A stretch of DNA of 64,000 nt from assembly GCF_022436705.1 (NCBI RefSeq), contig NZ_JAKUHT010000013.1, positions 124,001 through 188,000 on the forward strand. The letters run 5' to 3'. Both the position numbers and the translations under genes were made by a program. Positions 30,001 to 41,728 of the stretch are shown here, in pieces (position 1 is the stretch's first letter; each line of letters begins with the position of its first letter). Source of the DNA: Nocardioides sp. CFH 31398 (GTDB lineage Bacteria; Actinomycetota; Actinomycetes; Propionibacteriales; Nocardioidaceae). The notes under the pieces were generated by a model. It made no database searches and was not told where the DNA came from. It saw only the letters and a program-made list of their open reading frames with translations.

Positions 30001-31915
30001 CTACCCCTACCTCGGCGCGAACGTCTACGAGGAGGGCACGACCACCCCGGCGCTGCCGGAGTACGCCACCTACGAGATCGACGGCGTGACCATCGGCGCC
30101 ATCGGCGTCGTGACCCAGGAGACCCCGTCGCTGGTCAGCCCGGCCGGCATCGAGGGTCTCGAGTTCGGGGACGCCGCCGAGGCGGCCGACCGGGTCGCCG
30201 CCCAGCTCTCCGACGGTGACGACTCGAACGGTGAGGCCGACGTGATCGTGCTGCTGGCCCACGCCGGCGGCCAGGGCTTCGCCGAGGACGCGACGTACGA
30301 GCAGGCGATCGCGGCGACCGACGCGGACAGCGAGTTCCAGCAGCTGGCCGGCGTCAGCGACGACATCGACGCGATCTTCAACGGTCACACCCACCAGGTC
30401 TACGCACTGCGCCAGCCCAACGGCGCCCCGCGGGGCCGGGCCATCGTGCAGGCCGGCCAGTACGGCGAGCACGTCGGTCGGGTGACCATGACCTACGACC
30501 GCGACACCGAGGAGGTCACGACCCGCACCATCGCGGTCCGTGACCGCGTCACCACCCCCCGGGCCGACCTGATCGACCGCTTCCCGGTCGTCGGCGAGGT
30601 CCAGCAGATCGTCGACCAGGCGATCCGGGACGCCGCTGTCGTGGGCAACGTGCCGGTCGGTCGCATCAGCGCCGACATCACCCGCGCCCGCACCTCCAGC
30701 GGCACCGAGGACCGCGGGGACGAGTCGCCGATCGGTGAGCTGGTCGGCAACGCACTGCGCGACGGCCTGCCCGAGAGCGCGGGCACGCCCGACCTCGGCG
30801 TGGTGAACCCGGGTGGCCTCCGCGCCGACCTGACGTTCGCCGGCAACACGTCGAACAACCCGCAGAACACCGACGGCGTGGTGACCTACGCGGAGGCCAA
30901 CACGGTCCTGCCGTTCACCAACAACGTCTCGCTGGTGGACCTGACCGGCGAGCAGCTGCTCGACGTGATGGAGCAGCAGTTCCAGCCGGCCGGTGCCGAC
31001 CGCCCGTACCTGCACCTGGGGCTGTCGGACAACGTCCAGGTCACCACGGACCGCACCGCGCCGGAGGGCGAGCGGATCACCTCCGTCCGCATCGACGGCG
31101 AGGCGCTCGACCCGGCGGAGACCTACACGGTCTCGACGTTCTCGTTCCTCGCCGCCGGCGGTGACAACTTCACCGCCTTCGCCGAGGGCGACGCCCGCGA
31201 CACGGGTCTGGTGGACCGTGACGTGTGGATCGGCTACCTGCAGGACACCTCGCAGGGCGAGGGCTCCGAGCCGATCGCGCCGGACTTCGCCCGCCAGCAG
31301 GTGGACGAGACGAACCTGCCGGCCGAGCTGGCGACGGGCACGACGGAGACGTTCACCCTGAGCCGCCTCGACATGCGGGCCGGTGGCGCGCCAACGAACA
31401 CCGCGGTGACCGCCACCCTCGTGGCGCCCGACGGCACCGAGACCGACCTCGGTCAGGTGGGCACCGTCGCCGGCGGCACCTCGGAGATCAGCGTCGACGT
31501 CCCCGCCGACGCCCCCGAGGGCTCGGTGGTGGACTTCGTGGCGAACCCGAGCGGCACCACGGTCACCGTCCCGGTGGCCGCGGGTGACGAGCCCCCGGTG
31601 GGCGAGCCGGTGGACCCGACCCTGAAGGTCGTGGCCAACCCCCGCCCGCGGGTGGCCGGTGAGCCGATCAACATCGTCACCCGGGTGACGGCCGAGCGCG
31701 ACGGTGTGGCGGTCCCGGTGACCGGCACGGTCACCGTCACCCGCGACGGTCGCGAGCTCGGCTCCGGCGAGGTCGACGCCAACGGTCGGTTCAAGCTCAC
31801 CCGTACCTTCGGGCCGGGCGAGAAGACCGTCGAGGTCACCTTCGACAGCGCCGCCGACGACGTGGTCGCCGACGGTGGTCCGCAGACCCTCACCTTCCGG
31901 GTCGTCCGCCAGTAG
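27071..31915 (+). CDS. Secreted multidomain nuclease (ExeM/NucH-like) fused to a 5'-nucleotidase
   Basis: 1614 residues from a GTG at 27071. An Arg-rich N-terminus and hydrophobic stretch (LLAGVAGLAVASSGLAVTTA) with an AxA site near residue 48 form a signal peptide. Then come a lamin-tail domain (about 50-190, LVINEVYGGGGNSGAPFNAD), an OB/ExeM region (about 245-500), an endonuclease/exonuclease/phosphatase domain (about 520-855: LATFNVLNYFP, FLTGDFNSYTQEDP, ASDHDPMVVGI), a metallophosphatase domain (about 866-1170: IVSTNDFHGRI, GNHEFDAGYDDLVD, IFNGHTHQVY), a 5'-nucleotidase C-terminal domain (about 1185-1410) and a C-terminal Ig-like domain (about 1515-1612). It should hydrolyse extracellular DNA and dephosphorylate the released nucleotides. 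No LPxTG or C-terminal anchor is visible, so it is probably released or bound by the Ig-like end. Confidence 0.93.
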   Translation: MTLATPPPASPAAGTSPRRRARRLLAGVAGLAVASSGLAVTTAAPAAAEPDGSDLVINEVYGGGGNSGAPFNADYVELYNPTDEPIGLAGKSLQYRSAAYQSTQTPSVLPLDAAQQVPAGDSFLVKVSTTGTTGAALAPDQDGSALAMSGTNGQVILAATTTAVTATGDLSAASGVIDMVGYGASNTAVTSYETNATGEALSSTLAAVRATEGVDTDDNAPDFTSAAPSPTAAEGDTTAPPQQPENLTIAEIQGTGTQTGYNGRAVTTEGVVTAAYPTGGFNGFVIQTGGTGGALGTRSASDAIFVYGGQGGFDTYPAVGDSVEVTGTAGEFNGLTQITPGDTGSVTALDTPLPAVTPTTFSTYPATSAARETVESMLVQPASSVAFTVTDTYNINSFGEVGLASGTTPLVQPTETIDAQDTAAISAANAANANRRINLDDGASVNYTNSSQSTPLPYLTRANPIRVGSRATITQPVIMDFRNNVWKFQPRSRVTGNDTAPATFTNTRAANAAPRNVGGSVQLATFNVLNYFPTTGVEWIDEGPADCSAFDDRQGNPITVDSCDPDGPRGAWDEENLARQEVKIVKGILGTNAEVVALEEIENSARFGKDRDFAVSRLVDALNASAGAGTWAFVPSPDASQLPDVADQDVIRNAIIYKRAAVRTVGASASIGDEPVFANAREPMAQVFRPVGSGAASEFAVVVNHFKSKSTSGATGDNVDTGQGGYNGDRTRQATALAAFADEFAADREVEAVFLTGDFNSYTQEDPMQVLYGEGYRKISSDQAGDYSYSFSGLSGSLDHFVGNAAARGLVTGADYWSINSGESIAFEYSRYNYNRTQFYEDNVFRASDHDPMVVGINPAETEPTVDLTIVSTNDFHGRINNSTSSDGAQTGTAQYAGTIEQIRENAPGGRDHTLLLGNGDLYGASEFNSAINEDVPTFDVFNALGMAGSSVGNHEFDAGYDDLVDRVGVEGDKLVDYPYLGANVYEEGTTTPALPEYATYEIDGVTIGAIGVVTQETPSLVSPAGIEGLEFGDAAEAADRVAAQLSDGDDSNGEADVIVLLAHAGGQGFAEDATYEQAIAATDADSEFQQLAGVSDDIDAIFNGHTHQVYALRQPNGAPRGRAIVQAGQYGEHVGRVTMTYDRDTEEVTTRTIAVRDRVTTPRADLIDRFPVVGEVQQIVDQAIRDAAVVGNVPVGRISADITRARTSSGTEDRGDESPIGELVGNALRDGLPESAGTPDLGVVNPGGLRADLTFAGNTSNNPQNTDGVVTYAEANTVLPFTNNVSLVDLTGEQLLDVMEQQFQPAGADRPYLHLGLSDNVQVTTDRTAPEGERITSVRIDGEALDPAETYTVSTFSFLAAGGDNFTAFAEGDARDTGLVDRDVWIGYLQDTSQGEGSEPIAPDFARQQVDETNLPAELATGTTETFTLSRLDMRAGGAPTNTAVTATLVAPDGTETDLGQVGTVAGGTSEISVDVPADAPEGSVVDFVANPSGTTVTVPVAAGDEPPVGEPVDPTLKVVANPRPRVAGEPINIVTRVTAERDGVAVPVTGTVTVTRDGRELGSGEVDANGRFKLTRTFGPGEKTVEVTFDSAADDVVADGGPQTLTFRVVRQ

Positions 31916-31947
31916 CACAACCAGCACAGCAGCACAGCAGCACCAGG

Positions 31948-31980
31948 CCGGGAGCCGTCACCTTCGGGGGCGGCTCCCGG
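31948..31980 (+). terminator. Terminator-like hairpin after the nuclease gene
   Basis: CCGGGAGCCG at 31948-31957 and CGGCTCCCGG at 31971-31980 form a perfect 10-bp stem with a 13-nt loop, 33 nt after the nuclease stop. There is no strong T run, as is usual in such GC-rich genomes. CAGCACAG direct repeats precede it (31922-31943). Confidence 0.7.
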
Positions 31981-31993
31981 TCGCTGTTGCAAC

Positions 31994-32187
31994 GTCGAGT
32001 CGGCACGTCTGCGCACCCATTCGGGGTCGAGTCGGCACGTCTGAGCAGCCCCAGGGTCATGGAGCCGTACGACTTGTGGTCGCGCCGCGGGCGCGGGCAT
32101 ATCGACTCCTCGGTCGGCGGCGACATCCTGGGATGCGCAGACGTGCCGACTCGACCGTCCTGACGTGCGCAGACGTGCCGACTCGGC
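31994..32187. repeat. 32-bp-period GAGTCGGC repeat: two forward and two inverted copies
   Basis: The gap between the nuclease gene and clgR (363 bp) holds no gene, but it has four copies of a 22-bp core starting GTCGAGTCGGCACGTCTG. Forward copies begin at 31994 and 32026 and inverted copies occupy 32134-32155 and 32166-32187. Both pairs are spaced exactly 32 bp. The inverted pair can base-pair with the forward pair across an 86-bp loop. The same GAGTCG-headed, 32-bp-period design recurs at 55586-55954 with a different inner sequence. Confidence 0.85.
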
Positions 32188-32278
32188 GTCCGACGGCGGT
32201 CCGGCGTCGGGAAGAACCGGGCCTCTAGTAGCGTTGCGAGAACACTCGGGCAGTCAGCGACGTGGAGAGGAGGCCATC

Positions 32279-32578
32279 GTGGTGGTGTTCCGCAGCCTGC
32301 TGGGCCAGGTCCTCCGTCGCCTGCGCACCGAACGTGGCCTCACCCTGCGCCAGGTCTCGGCCGACGCGCGCGTCAGCCTCGGCTACATCTCCGAGGTCGA
32401 GCGGGGTCGCAAGGAGGCGTCGTCCGAGCTGCTCGCGTCGCTGTGCGACGCCCTCGACGTGGCGCTGTCCGACGTCCTGCGTGAGGTCAGCGAGCTCACC
32501 GCGATCGAGGAGGCCGCGCGCGTGCCGGCCCCGATCGTCATTCCGGCGCCGCAGCGCCGGGTCCCCTCCGCGGCCTGA
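32279..32578 (+). CDS. clgR: ClgR-type XRE transcriptional activator
   Basis: About 99 residues from one of three consecutive GTG codons (32279, 32282, 32285); AGAGGAGG at 32266-32273 favours the first or second. The single helix-turn-helix ([20 protein letters not shown] followed by [12 protein letters not shown]) is the ClgR signature: [22 protein letters not shown] is highly conserved in actinobacteria. ClgR activates clp protease genes and, in several relatives, DNA-repair genes such as recA under stress. The C-terminal tail is short ([14 protein letters not shown], then VPSAA) and ends in two alanines, as expected for a ClgR turned over by ClpP. Candidate -10 sequences TAGTAG/TAGCGT lie at 32226-32234. 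Confidence 0.92.
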   Translation: MVVFRSLLGQVLRRLRTERGLTLRQVSADARVSLGYISEVERGRKEASSELLASLCDALDVALSDVLREVSELTAIEEAARVPAPIVIPAPQRRVPSAA

Positions 32579-32587
32579 CCTCCCGGG

Positions 32588-37366
<4,779 letters not shown>

Positions 37367-37431
37367 CCGCCCATCCTTCCCGACGGCACCGACGGTGCCC
37401 TCGGTGAGCCGGGTACCCCGGATCGGAGCGG

Positions 37432-37941
37432 CTAGGGGAGGGTGACGAGCATCCGCTGGTAGAAGGCCATGTCGATCCACTGGCCGAACTTCCAGCCCAC
37501 GCCCTTGAAGTGGCCGACCTTCTCGAAACCGCAGTGCACGTGCAGGTTCTCGCTCGACGGGTTCGGCAGCGCCACGGCGGCGACGGCGGTGTGCACCCCC
37601 GAGACCGCCATGGTCTGCAGCAGCGCCGGGTAGAGCATCCGGCCGATGCCCTGCCCGCGCACCGAGGTGTCGAGGTAGATCGAGGTCTCGCGGGTGTAGT
37701 CGTACGCCGGACGCGGCCGGAAGGACCACGAGTAGGCGTAGCCGACCACGTCGTCGTCCTCGGTGACGGCGACGAGGAGGTGGTCGCCCGGGTGCTGCCC
37801 GTCGAGGCGGGCGCGCCAGTAGTCGAGGTCGGGTGGCTCGAGGTCGAAGGTGGCGTGGCTGTGCTCGACGGCGTGGTTGTAGATCGAGGCGATCGTGGCG
37901 AGGTCGCGCTCGGTCGCGGAGCGGGTGGCATAGCCAGGCAT
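37432..37941 (-). CDS. GNAT-family N-acetyltransferase, phosphinothricin acetyltransferase-like
   Basis: 169 residues from an ATG at 37941 (MPGYATRSATERDLATIASI). The GNAT fold is evident: YNHAVEHSHATFDLEPP, then VVGYAYSWSFRPRPAYDYT and the acetyl-CoA loop SIYLDTSVRGQGIGRMLYPA, then FEKVGHFKGVGWKFGQWID. This pattern is the Pat/Bar/YncA group, which acetylates small amines such as L-methionine sulfoximine or phosphinothricin. The natural substrate is unknown. An in-frame start at 38028 would add 29 residues overlapping the next gene and is unlikely. Confidence 0.88.
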   Translation of the reverse strand: MPGYATRSATERDLATIASIYNHAVEHSHATFDLEPPDLDYWRARLDGQHPGDHLLVAVTEDDDVVGYAYSWSFRPRPAYDYTRETSIYLDTSVRGQGIGRMLYPALLQTMAVSGVHTAVAAVALPNPSSENLHVHCGFEKVGHFKGVGWKFGQWIDMAFYQRMLVTLP

Positions 37942-38003
37942 CGCGACATCATCGCGGACCCCGGCCCCGGCGCGCCCGTGGGTCCGGCTGGGAGGATGGC
38001 CGG

Positions 38004-38198
38004 GTGAGGCACACCGAGCTCTGGGCACGCCTGCGTGAGGCGCTGGGGGAGGACTACGCGGAGTTCTGGGCGGGCCAGACCGTCATCGCCGCCCTCGACG
38101 GCCGCACGCCGCAGCAGGCGCTCGCGGCCGGCGTCCCCCCGAAGCAGGTCTGGGCGGCGGTCTGGGAGGTCCTGGGGCTGCCCGCGTCCCAGCGCTGA
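38004..38198 (+). CDS. DUF3046 family small protein
   Basis: 64 residues from a GTG at 38004, with GGAGGA at 37991-37996 as the ribosome site. The sequence VRHTELWARLREALGEDYAE and later VIAALDGRTPQQALAAGVPP with the tail VWAAVWEVLGLPASQR match the DUF3046 family, a short helical protein widespread in actinobacteria and often located near recA-recX. Here it is about 8 kb from recA. Function unknown. Confidence 0.85.
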   Translation: MRHTELWARLREALGEDYAEFWAGQTVIAALDGRTPQQALAAGVPPKQVWAAVWEVLGLPASQR

Positions 38199-38223
38199 GG
38201 GCCCGGGCTGGCAGAGTTCGGCT

Positions 38224-39042
38224 GTGAGCACACCCGCGGCCGAGCCCCAGGACCAGCCCTCCGCCGACGTCGCCGTCATCGGCGGCACCGGCTTCTACTC
38301 GTTCCTCGACGACCCGGTCGAGCACACCGTGACCACGCCGTACGGCGACCCGTCGTCCACGATCGCGATCGGCACGGTCTCCGGGCGCTCGGTGGCGTTC
38401 CTCCCGCGGCACGGGCAGCACCACGCCTTCCCGCCCCACGCCATCAACTACCGGGCGAACCTCTGGGCGCTGCGGTCGCTGGGCGTGCGACAGGTCCTCG
38501 CGCCGTGCGCCGTGGGGGGCCTGCGCACCGAGGTCGCCCCCGGCGACATCGTGGTGCCCGACCAGCTGGTCGACCGCACCTTCACCCGCACCCAGTCCTA
38601 CGTCGAGACCGGCGCGGTGCACCTGCCGTTCGCCGACCCGTACTGCGGGCGCCTGTCCGCGGCCGTGCAGGGCGACGACGTCGCCCACGGCGGCACGATG
38701 GTCGTCATCGAGGGCCCCCGCTTCTCGACGCGGGCGGAGTCGCAGCACTACGCCGCCCAGGGCTGGACGCTCGTCAACATGACCGGGCACCCCGAGGCGG
38801 TGCTGGCCCGCGAGATGACGATGTGCTACTCCGCGATCGCCCTGGTCACCGACATGGACGCCGGCGTCGAGGAGGGCTCCGGGGTCTCCCAGGACGAGGT
38901 GTTCGCGCTGTTCGCGAGCAGGATCGAGCGGCTCAAGGAGCTGCTGACGCACACCATCGCCGACCTGCCCGACCCCGACGGCTGCTCCTGCGCCGCGTGG
39001 ACCGACGGGGTCGAGCTCACCTACGAGATCCCGGGCCGCTGA
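38224..39042 (+). CDS. mtnP: S-methyl-5'-thioadenosine phosphorylase
   Basis: 272 residues from a GTG at 38224. It phosphorolyses methylthioadenosine to adenine and methylthioribose-1-phosphate in methionine/polyamine salvage. Motifs: VAVIGGTGFYSFLDD, FLPRHGQHHAFPPHAINYRA, GGLRTEVAPGDIVVPDQLVD, VVIEGPRFSTRAESQHY (phosphate/ribose site) and NMTGHPEAVLAREM, the MTAP/PNP family-2 signature. A broader purine nucleoside phosphorylase activity cannot be excluded. CAGAGT at 38212-38217 is 6 nt before the GTG. The stop overlaps the start of the epimerase by one base (TGATG). Confidence 0.92.
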   Translation: MSTPAAEPQDQPSADVAVIGGTGFYSFLDDPVEHTVTTPYGDPSSTIAIGTVSGRSVAFLPRHGQHHAFPPHAINYRANLWALRSLGVRQVLAPCAVGGLRTEVAPGDIVVPDQLVDRTFTRTQSYVETGAVHLPFADPYCGRLSAAVQGDDVAHGGTMVVIEGPRFSTRAESQHYAAQGWTLVNMTGHPEAVLAREMTMCYSAIALVTDMDAGVEEGSGVSQDEVFALFASRIERLKELLTHTIADLPDPDGCSCAAWTDGVELTYEIPGR

Positions 39043-40085
39043 TGCGCGTCCTGCTCACCGGCGCTGCCGGGTTCATCGGCGCGCAGATCGCCTCCCAGCT
39101 CACCGAGCGGGGCGACGAGGTCGTCGGCGTCGACCTCATGCTCCCCGCGGCCCACGGGGCCGCCGCGGCGCCGGACGGCGTCCACCAGCTCGACGTCCGC
39201 GACGCCGGCGCCTGGGGCGAGCTGCTCGACGGCGTCGACGTCGTCTGCCACCAGGCCGCGATGGTCGGCGCCGGGGTGACCGTGGCCGACATGCCGGAGT
39301 ACGCCGGCCACAACGACCTCGGCACCGCCGTCCTGATGGCCGCCATGACCGAGCACGGCGTCTCCCGGCTCGTGCAGGCGTCCTCGATGGTCGTGTACGG
39401 CGAGGGGCGCTACGCCTGCCCCACCCACGGCCACCAGCTCCCGGGCACCCGCACCACGGAGGCCCTCGACGGCGGCGCGTTCGAGAACCCGTGCCCCGTC
39501 TGCGGCGAGCCGCTCGGGTGGGAGACCGTCGACGAGGACGCCCGCCTCGACCCCCGCAGCAGCTACGCCGCCTCCAAGGTCGCGCAGGAGCACTACGCGA
39601 TCGCGTGGGTCCGACAGGCGGGCGCGGCGGCGGTGTCGCTGCGCTACCACAACGTCTACGGCCCGGGCATGCCCCGCGACACGCCGTACTCGGGCGTCGC
39701 GGCGATGTTCCGCTCCGCGCTCGAGCGCGGCGAGGCGCCGACCGTCTACGAGGACGGCGGCCAGATGCGCGACTTCGTCCACGTCACCGACGTCGCCCGC
39801 GCCAACGTGCTGTCGATCGACGCCGTCCTCCGGGCGCCGGTCGGTTCCCACGCGGCGTACAACGTCTGCTCGGGCGAGCCCGTCGCCATCCTCGACGTCG
39901 CCCGCCGCGTCGCCGCCGGCACCGGCAGCGGGATCGAGCCCGTCGTCACCGGGCAGTACCGCCTCGGCGACGTCCGCCACATCGTCGCCTCCCCCGAGCG
40001 CGCCGCCGCCGAGCTCGGCTTCACCGCCCGCGTCCGCCCCACCGAGGGCCTCGCCGACTTCGCCACCGCCCCGCTCCGGGCCTGA
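39042..40085 (+). CDS. NAD-dependent epimerase/dehydratase with a Cys-rich insert
   Basis: 347 residues from an ATG at 39042, overlapping the mtnP stop. The N-terminal MRVLLTGAAGFIGAQIASQL is a Rossmann site. VCHQAAMVGAGVTVADMPEY, SSYAASKVAQEHYAIAW (YxxxK type) and YGPGMPRDTPYSG place it with extended SDR sugar epimerases. Between residues about 125 and 165 it has an extra segment with YACPTHGHQLPGTR and ENPCPVCGEPLGW, that is Cys-Pro, His and CPxC ligands resembling a small metal-binding knuckle. The substrate is unknown. The mtnP-epimerase coupling is notable and recurs in related actinobacteria as far as I recall. Confidence 0.85.
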   Translation: MRVLLTGAAGFIGAQIASQLTERGDEVVGVDLMLPAAHGAAAAPDGVHQLDVRDAGAWGELLDGVDVVCHQAAMVGAGVTVADMPEYAGHNDLGTAVLMAAMTEHGVSRLVQASSMVVYGEGRYACPTHGHQLPGTRTTEALDGGAFENPCPVCGEPLGWETVDEDARLDPRSSYAASKVAQEHYAIAWVRQAGAAAVSLRYHNVYGPGMPRDTPYSGVAAMFRSALERGEAPTVYEDGGQMRDFVHVTDVARANVLSIDAVLRAPVGSHAAYNVCSGEPVAILDVARRVAAGTGSGIEPVVTGQYRLGDVRHIVASPERAAAELGFTARVRPTEGLADFATAPLRA

Positions 40086-40142
40086 TCCCGGGGTCGATCC
40101 GGGGTCGGGGCTGATCTGGGCCGATCCGGGGCCGATCCGGGG
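40084..40142. repeat. GATCCGGGG direct repeats
   Basis: Right after the epimerase stop, GATCC(C)GGGG or a one-base variant occurs five times: 40084, 40096, 40113 (GATCTGGG), 40123 and 40134. Spacing is 10-17 bp. It is simple degenerate repetition leading into the large palindrome at 40141-40230. No coding function is seen. Confidence 0.6.
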
Positions 40143-40230
40143 GTTTCACCAGCCGACCCGTGATGTCGCGACCTGGCTGACGAAGCTTCGGGGGCCAGGT
40201 CGGGACATCACCAGCCGGCTGGTGAAACCC
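40141..40230. repeat. 90-bp palindromic element between convergent genes
   Basis: Outer arms GGGTTTCACCAGCCG (40141-40155) and CGGCTGGTGAAACCC (40216-40230) are perfect inverted repeats. Inner arms GTGATGTCGCGACCTGGC (40160-40177) and GCCAGGTCGGGACATCAC (40194-40211) pair with one mismatch. The apical loop contains TGACGAAGCTTCGGGG, which has its own short hairpin GAAGCTTC. The whole folds into a near-continuous cruciform or transcript hairpin between the convergent genes at 40085 and 40268. It looks like a REP/BIME-type element doubling as a bidirectional terminator. Confidence 0.8.
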
Positions 40231-40267
40231 GCGACAGGTGAGGCCCCTGCGACACGTGTGACGAGCG

Positions 40268-41677
40268 CTACCAGGACGTGTAGAACAGGTGCTGGACGAC
40301 GAGCGCCACGACCAGCCCGAGCCCCAGCAGGGGGGTGCGCCAGCGGGCGGGGAGCAGGGCGGTGGCGAGCAGCAGCCACGGCACGAACGGCAGCCAGATG
40401 CGCTCGACCTCGGCCTTGCTCATCCGCGACAGGTCGGCGGCGGTGACGGCGGCCGCCATGGCGAGCGACAGGGCGACGGTCACCGTGACGGCGCGGCGGT
40501 CGGTGCCGGTCTCCTCGGCGACGGTGTCGAGCCGGGAGGGCCGCATCGCGGCGAGGCGACCGAGGCCGGCGCCGACGGCGGGGCCGGCGGCGTACGCCAG
40601 GGCGCCGAGGTTGCCCCACATCCAGTACGCCGCGGGGCGGTCGGAGGCCAGGCCGTCCCAGTAGCGCTCGCGCAGCACGGGGAACGCCTCCCACCAGTGG
40701 AAGCCGTAGAACGAGAAGACCAGCACGGGCACGAGCGCGGCGCCCGCGACCACCGGGAACAGCCACCACGAGCGGGTCAGCCACAGGATCGTCAGCGCCA
40801 CCAGGCCGATCAGGGGGATGCCCCAGGACGTCATGACCGTCCAGCCGAGGACGACGCCCGCCGCCGCGCCCCAGGCCGCCATGGCGCCCCGTGAGGAGCG
40901 GGTGCCGGCGATCGCCATGAGGGCGAGGCCCCACGAGGCGGTGACTGCGATGAGGGCGTCGGCGGAGACCGCCGTGAACAGGGCGGCGGGGCCGAGCACC
41001 AGGAAGGGCAGCGCGCGGCGCACCATCGCCTCGGCGCCGAGCGCCCTCATGGCCACCATCAGCGCCAGGGGAGTGGTCGCGCCGGCCAGGGTGACGACGA
41101 TGCCGGAGATCCAGTCGCCGCCCAGCCCGAGGCGGTCGAGCCACACGAAGTAGAGGAACATCCCCGGCGGGTGGCCGGCGATGTGCACCACCCAGTTGTC
41201 GGGGTGCGCGTAGGGGATCCGCTCGGTGAAGCCGTCGATCATCGCGGGGATGTCGGTGATCTCCCGGGCGGTGATCAGGTACTCGTACGGGTTCCCCAGC
41301 ACCCGCGAGATCCCGTACGAGCCGTCGACGTACGCCAGCGACAGCAGCCAGCCCAGCCCCACGACGTACGACACGGCGAGCAGGGGCCGCCACGACAGGC
41401 GCTCGGCGACCTTCCGGGCGAACAGCAGGCCCAGGACGGCGATCGCGACGGCCGGGATCGTCCCGGGGCCGACCTTCGGGTCCCAGCGCGAGTGCAGCGG
41501 CGGGAACTCGTCGCCCTCGATGGTCGAGTGCGTCCACACCTCCCACCCCGTCAGCAGGGGCACGGCGGTCGAGGCCGCCATCACGACCAGCGTCACCGCT
41601 AGGCCGATCGCGGCTCCCCGGGCGGAGGCCCTGCCCGGCGTGGTCGCGAGGTCGTCGGCGCGCCGGGTGGTCGACAT
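40268..41677 (-). CDS. Polytopic membrane protein, probable GT-C-like glycosyltransferase
   Basis: 469 residues, about 12 hydrophobic segments (for example AAIGLAVTLVVMAASTAVPL and LLGLGLVVALVVQHLFYTSW). Between the first spans is an extracytoplasmic-looking loop with WTHSTIEGDEFPPLHSRWDP and later HIAGHPPGMFLYFVWLDRLG, a pattern reminiscent of polyprenol-phosphate-sugar-using GT-C enzymes. The start at 41677 is chosen because TAGGCT (reverse strand, 41690-41685) is 7 nt upstream; an in-frame ATG at 41716 would overlap the promoter of the divergent GT2 gene. The M. tuberculosis locus Rv0539-Rv0541c has the same trio (GT2, DUF2064 protein, integral membrane protein), from memory. Function is not proven. 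Confidence 0.8.
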   Translation of the reverse strand: MSTTRRADDLATTPGRASARGAAIGLAVTLVVMAASTAVPLLTGWEVWTHSTIEGDEFPPLHSRWDPKVGPGTIPAVAIAVLGLLFARKVAERLSWRPLLAVSYVVGLGWLLSLAYVDGSYGISRVLGNPYEYLITAREITDIPAMIDGFTERIPYAHPDNWVVHIAGHPPGMFLYFVWLDRLGLGGDWISGIVVTLAGATTPLALMVAMRALGAEAMVRRALPFLVLGPAALFTAVSADALIAVTASWGLALMAIAGTRSSRGAMAAWGAAAGVVLGWTVMTSWGIPLIGLVALTILWLTRSWWLFPVVAGAALVPVLVFSFYGFHWWEAFPVLRERYWDGLASDRPAAYWMWGNLGALAYAAGPAVGAGLGRLAAMRPSRLDTVAEETGTDRRAVTVTVALSLAMAAAVTAADLSRMSKAEVERIWLPFVPWLLLATALLPARWRTPLLGLGLVVALVVQHLFYTSW

Positions 41678-41728
41678 GCCGGGGAGCCTAGGAGATGGCC
41701 CAACCGTGTCCGACATAGGTTGTCCCCT
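41678..41728. promoter_or_regulatory. Divergent promoter between membrane protein and GT2 gene
   Basis: 51 bp separate the two starts. On the minus strand TAGGCT (41690-41685) ends 7 nt before the ATG at 41677. On the plus strand TAGGTT (41716-41721) ends 7 nt before the ATG at 41729. Both transcripts are predicted to be leaderless. ATAGG...CCTAT around 41715-41730 also forms a short inverted repeat. Confidence 0.6.

Noticed and set aside
26954..31927. 1657-residue open frame on the minus strand
   Set aside because: Shadow of the secreted nuclease gene on the other strand; composition is Arg/Gly/Val-rich and no family motif is present.
40141..40230. tRNA-like or riboswitch structure
   Set aside because: It is a simple long palindrome, symmetric, with no cloverleaf or conserved aptamer elements.
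41678..41716. Upstream start (ATG at 41716) of the membrane protein gene
   Set aside because: It would overlap the promoter of the divergent GT2 gene; the TAGGCT hexamer fits the 41677 start.
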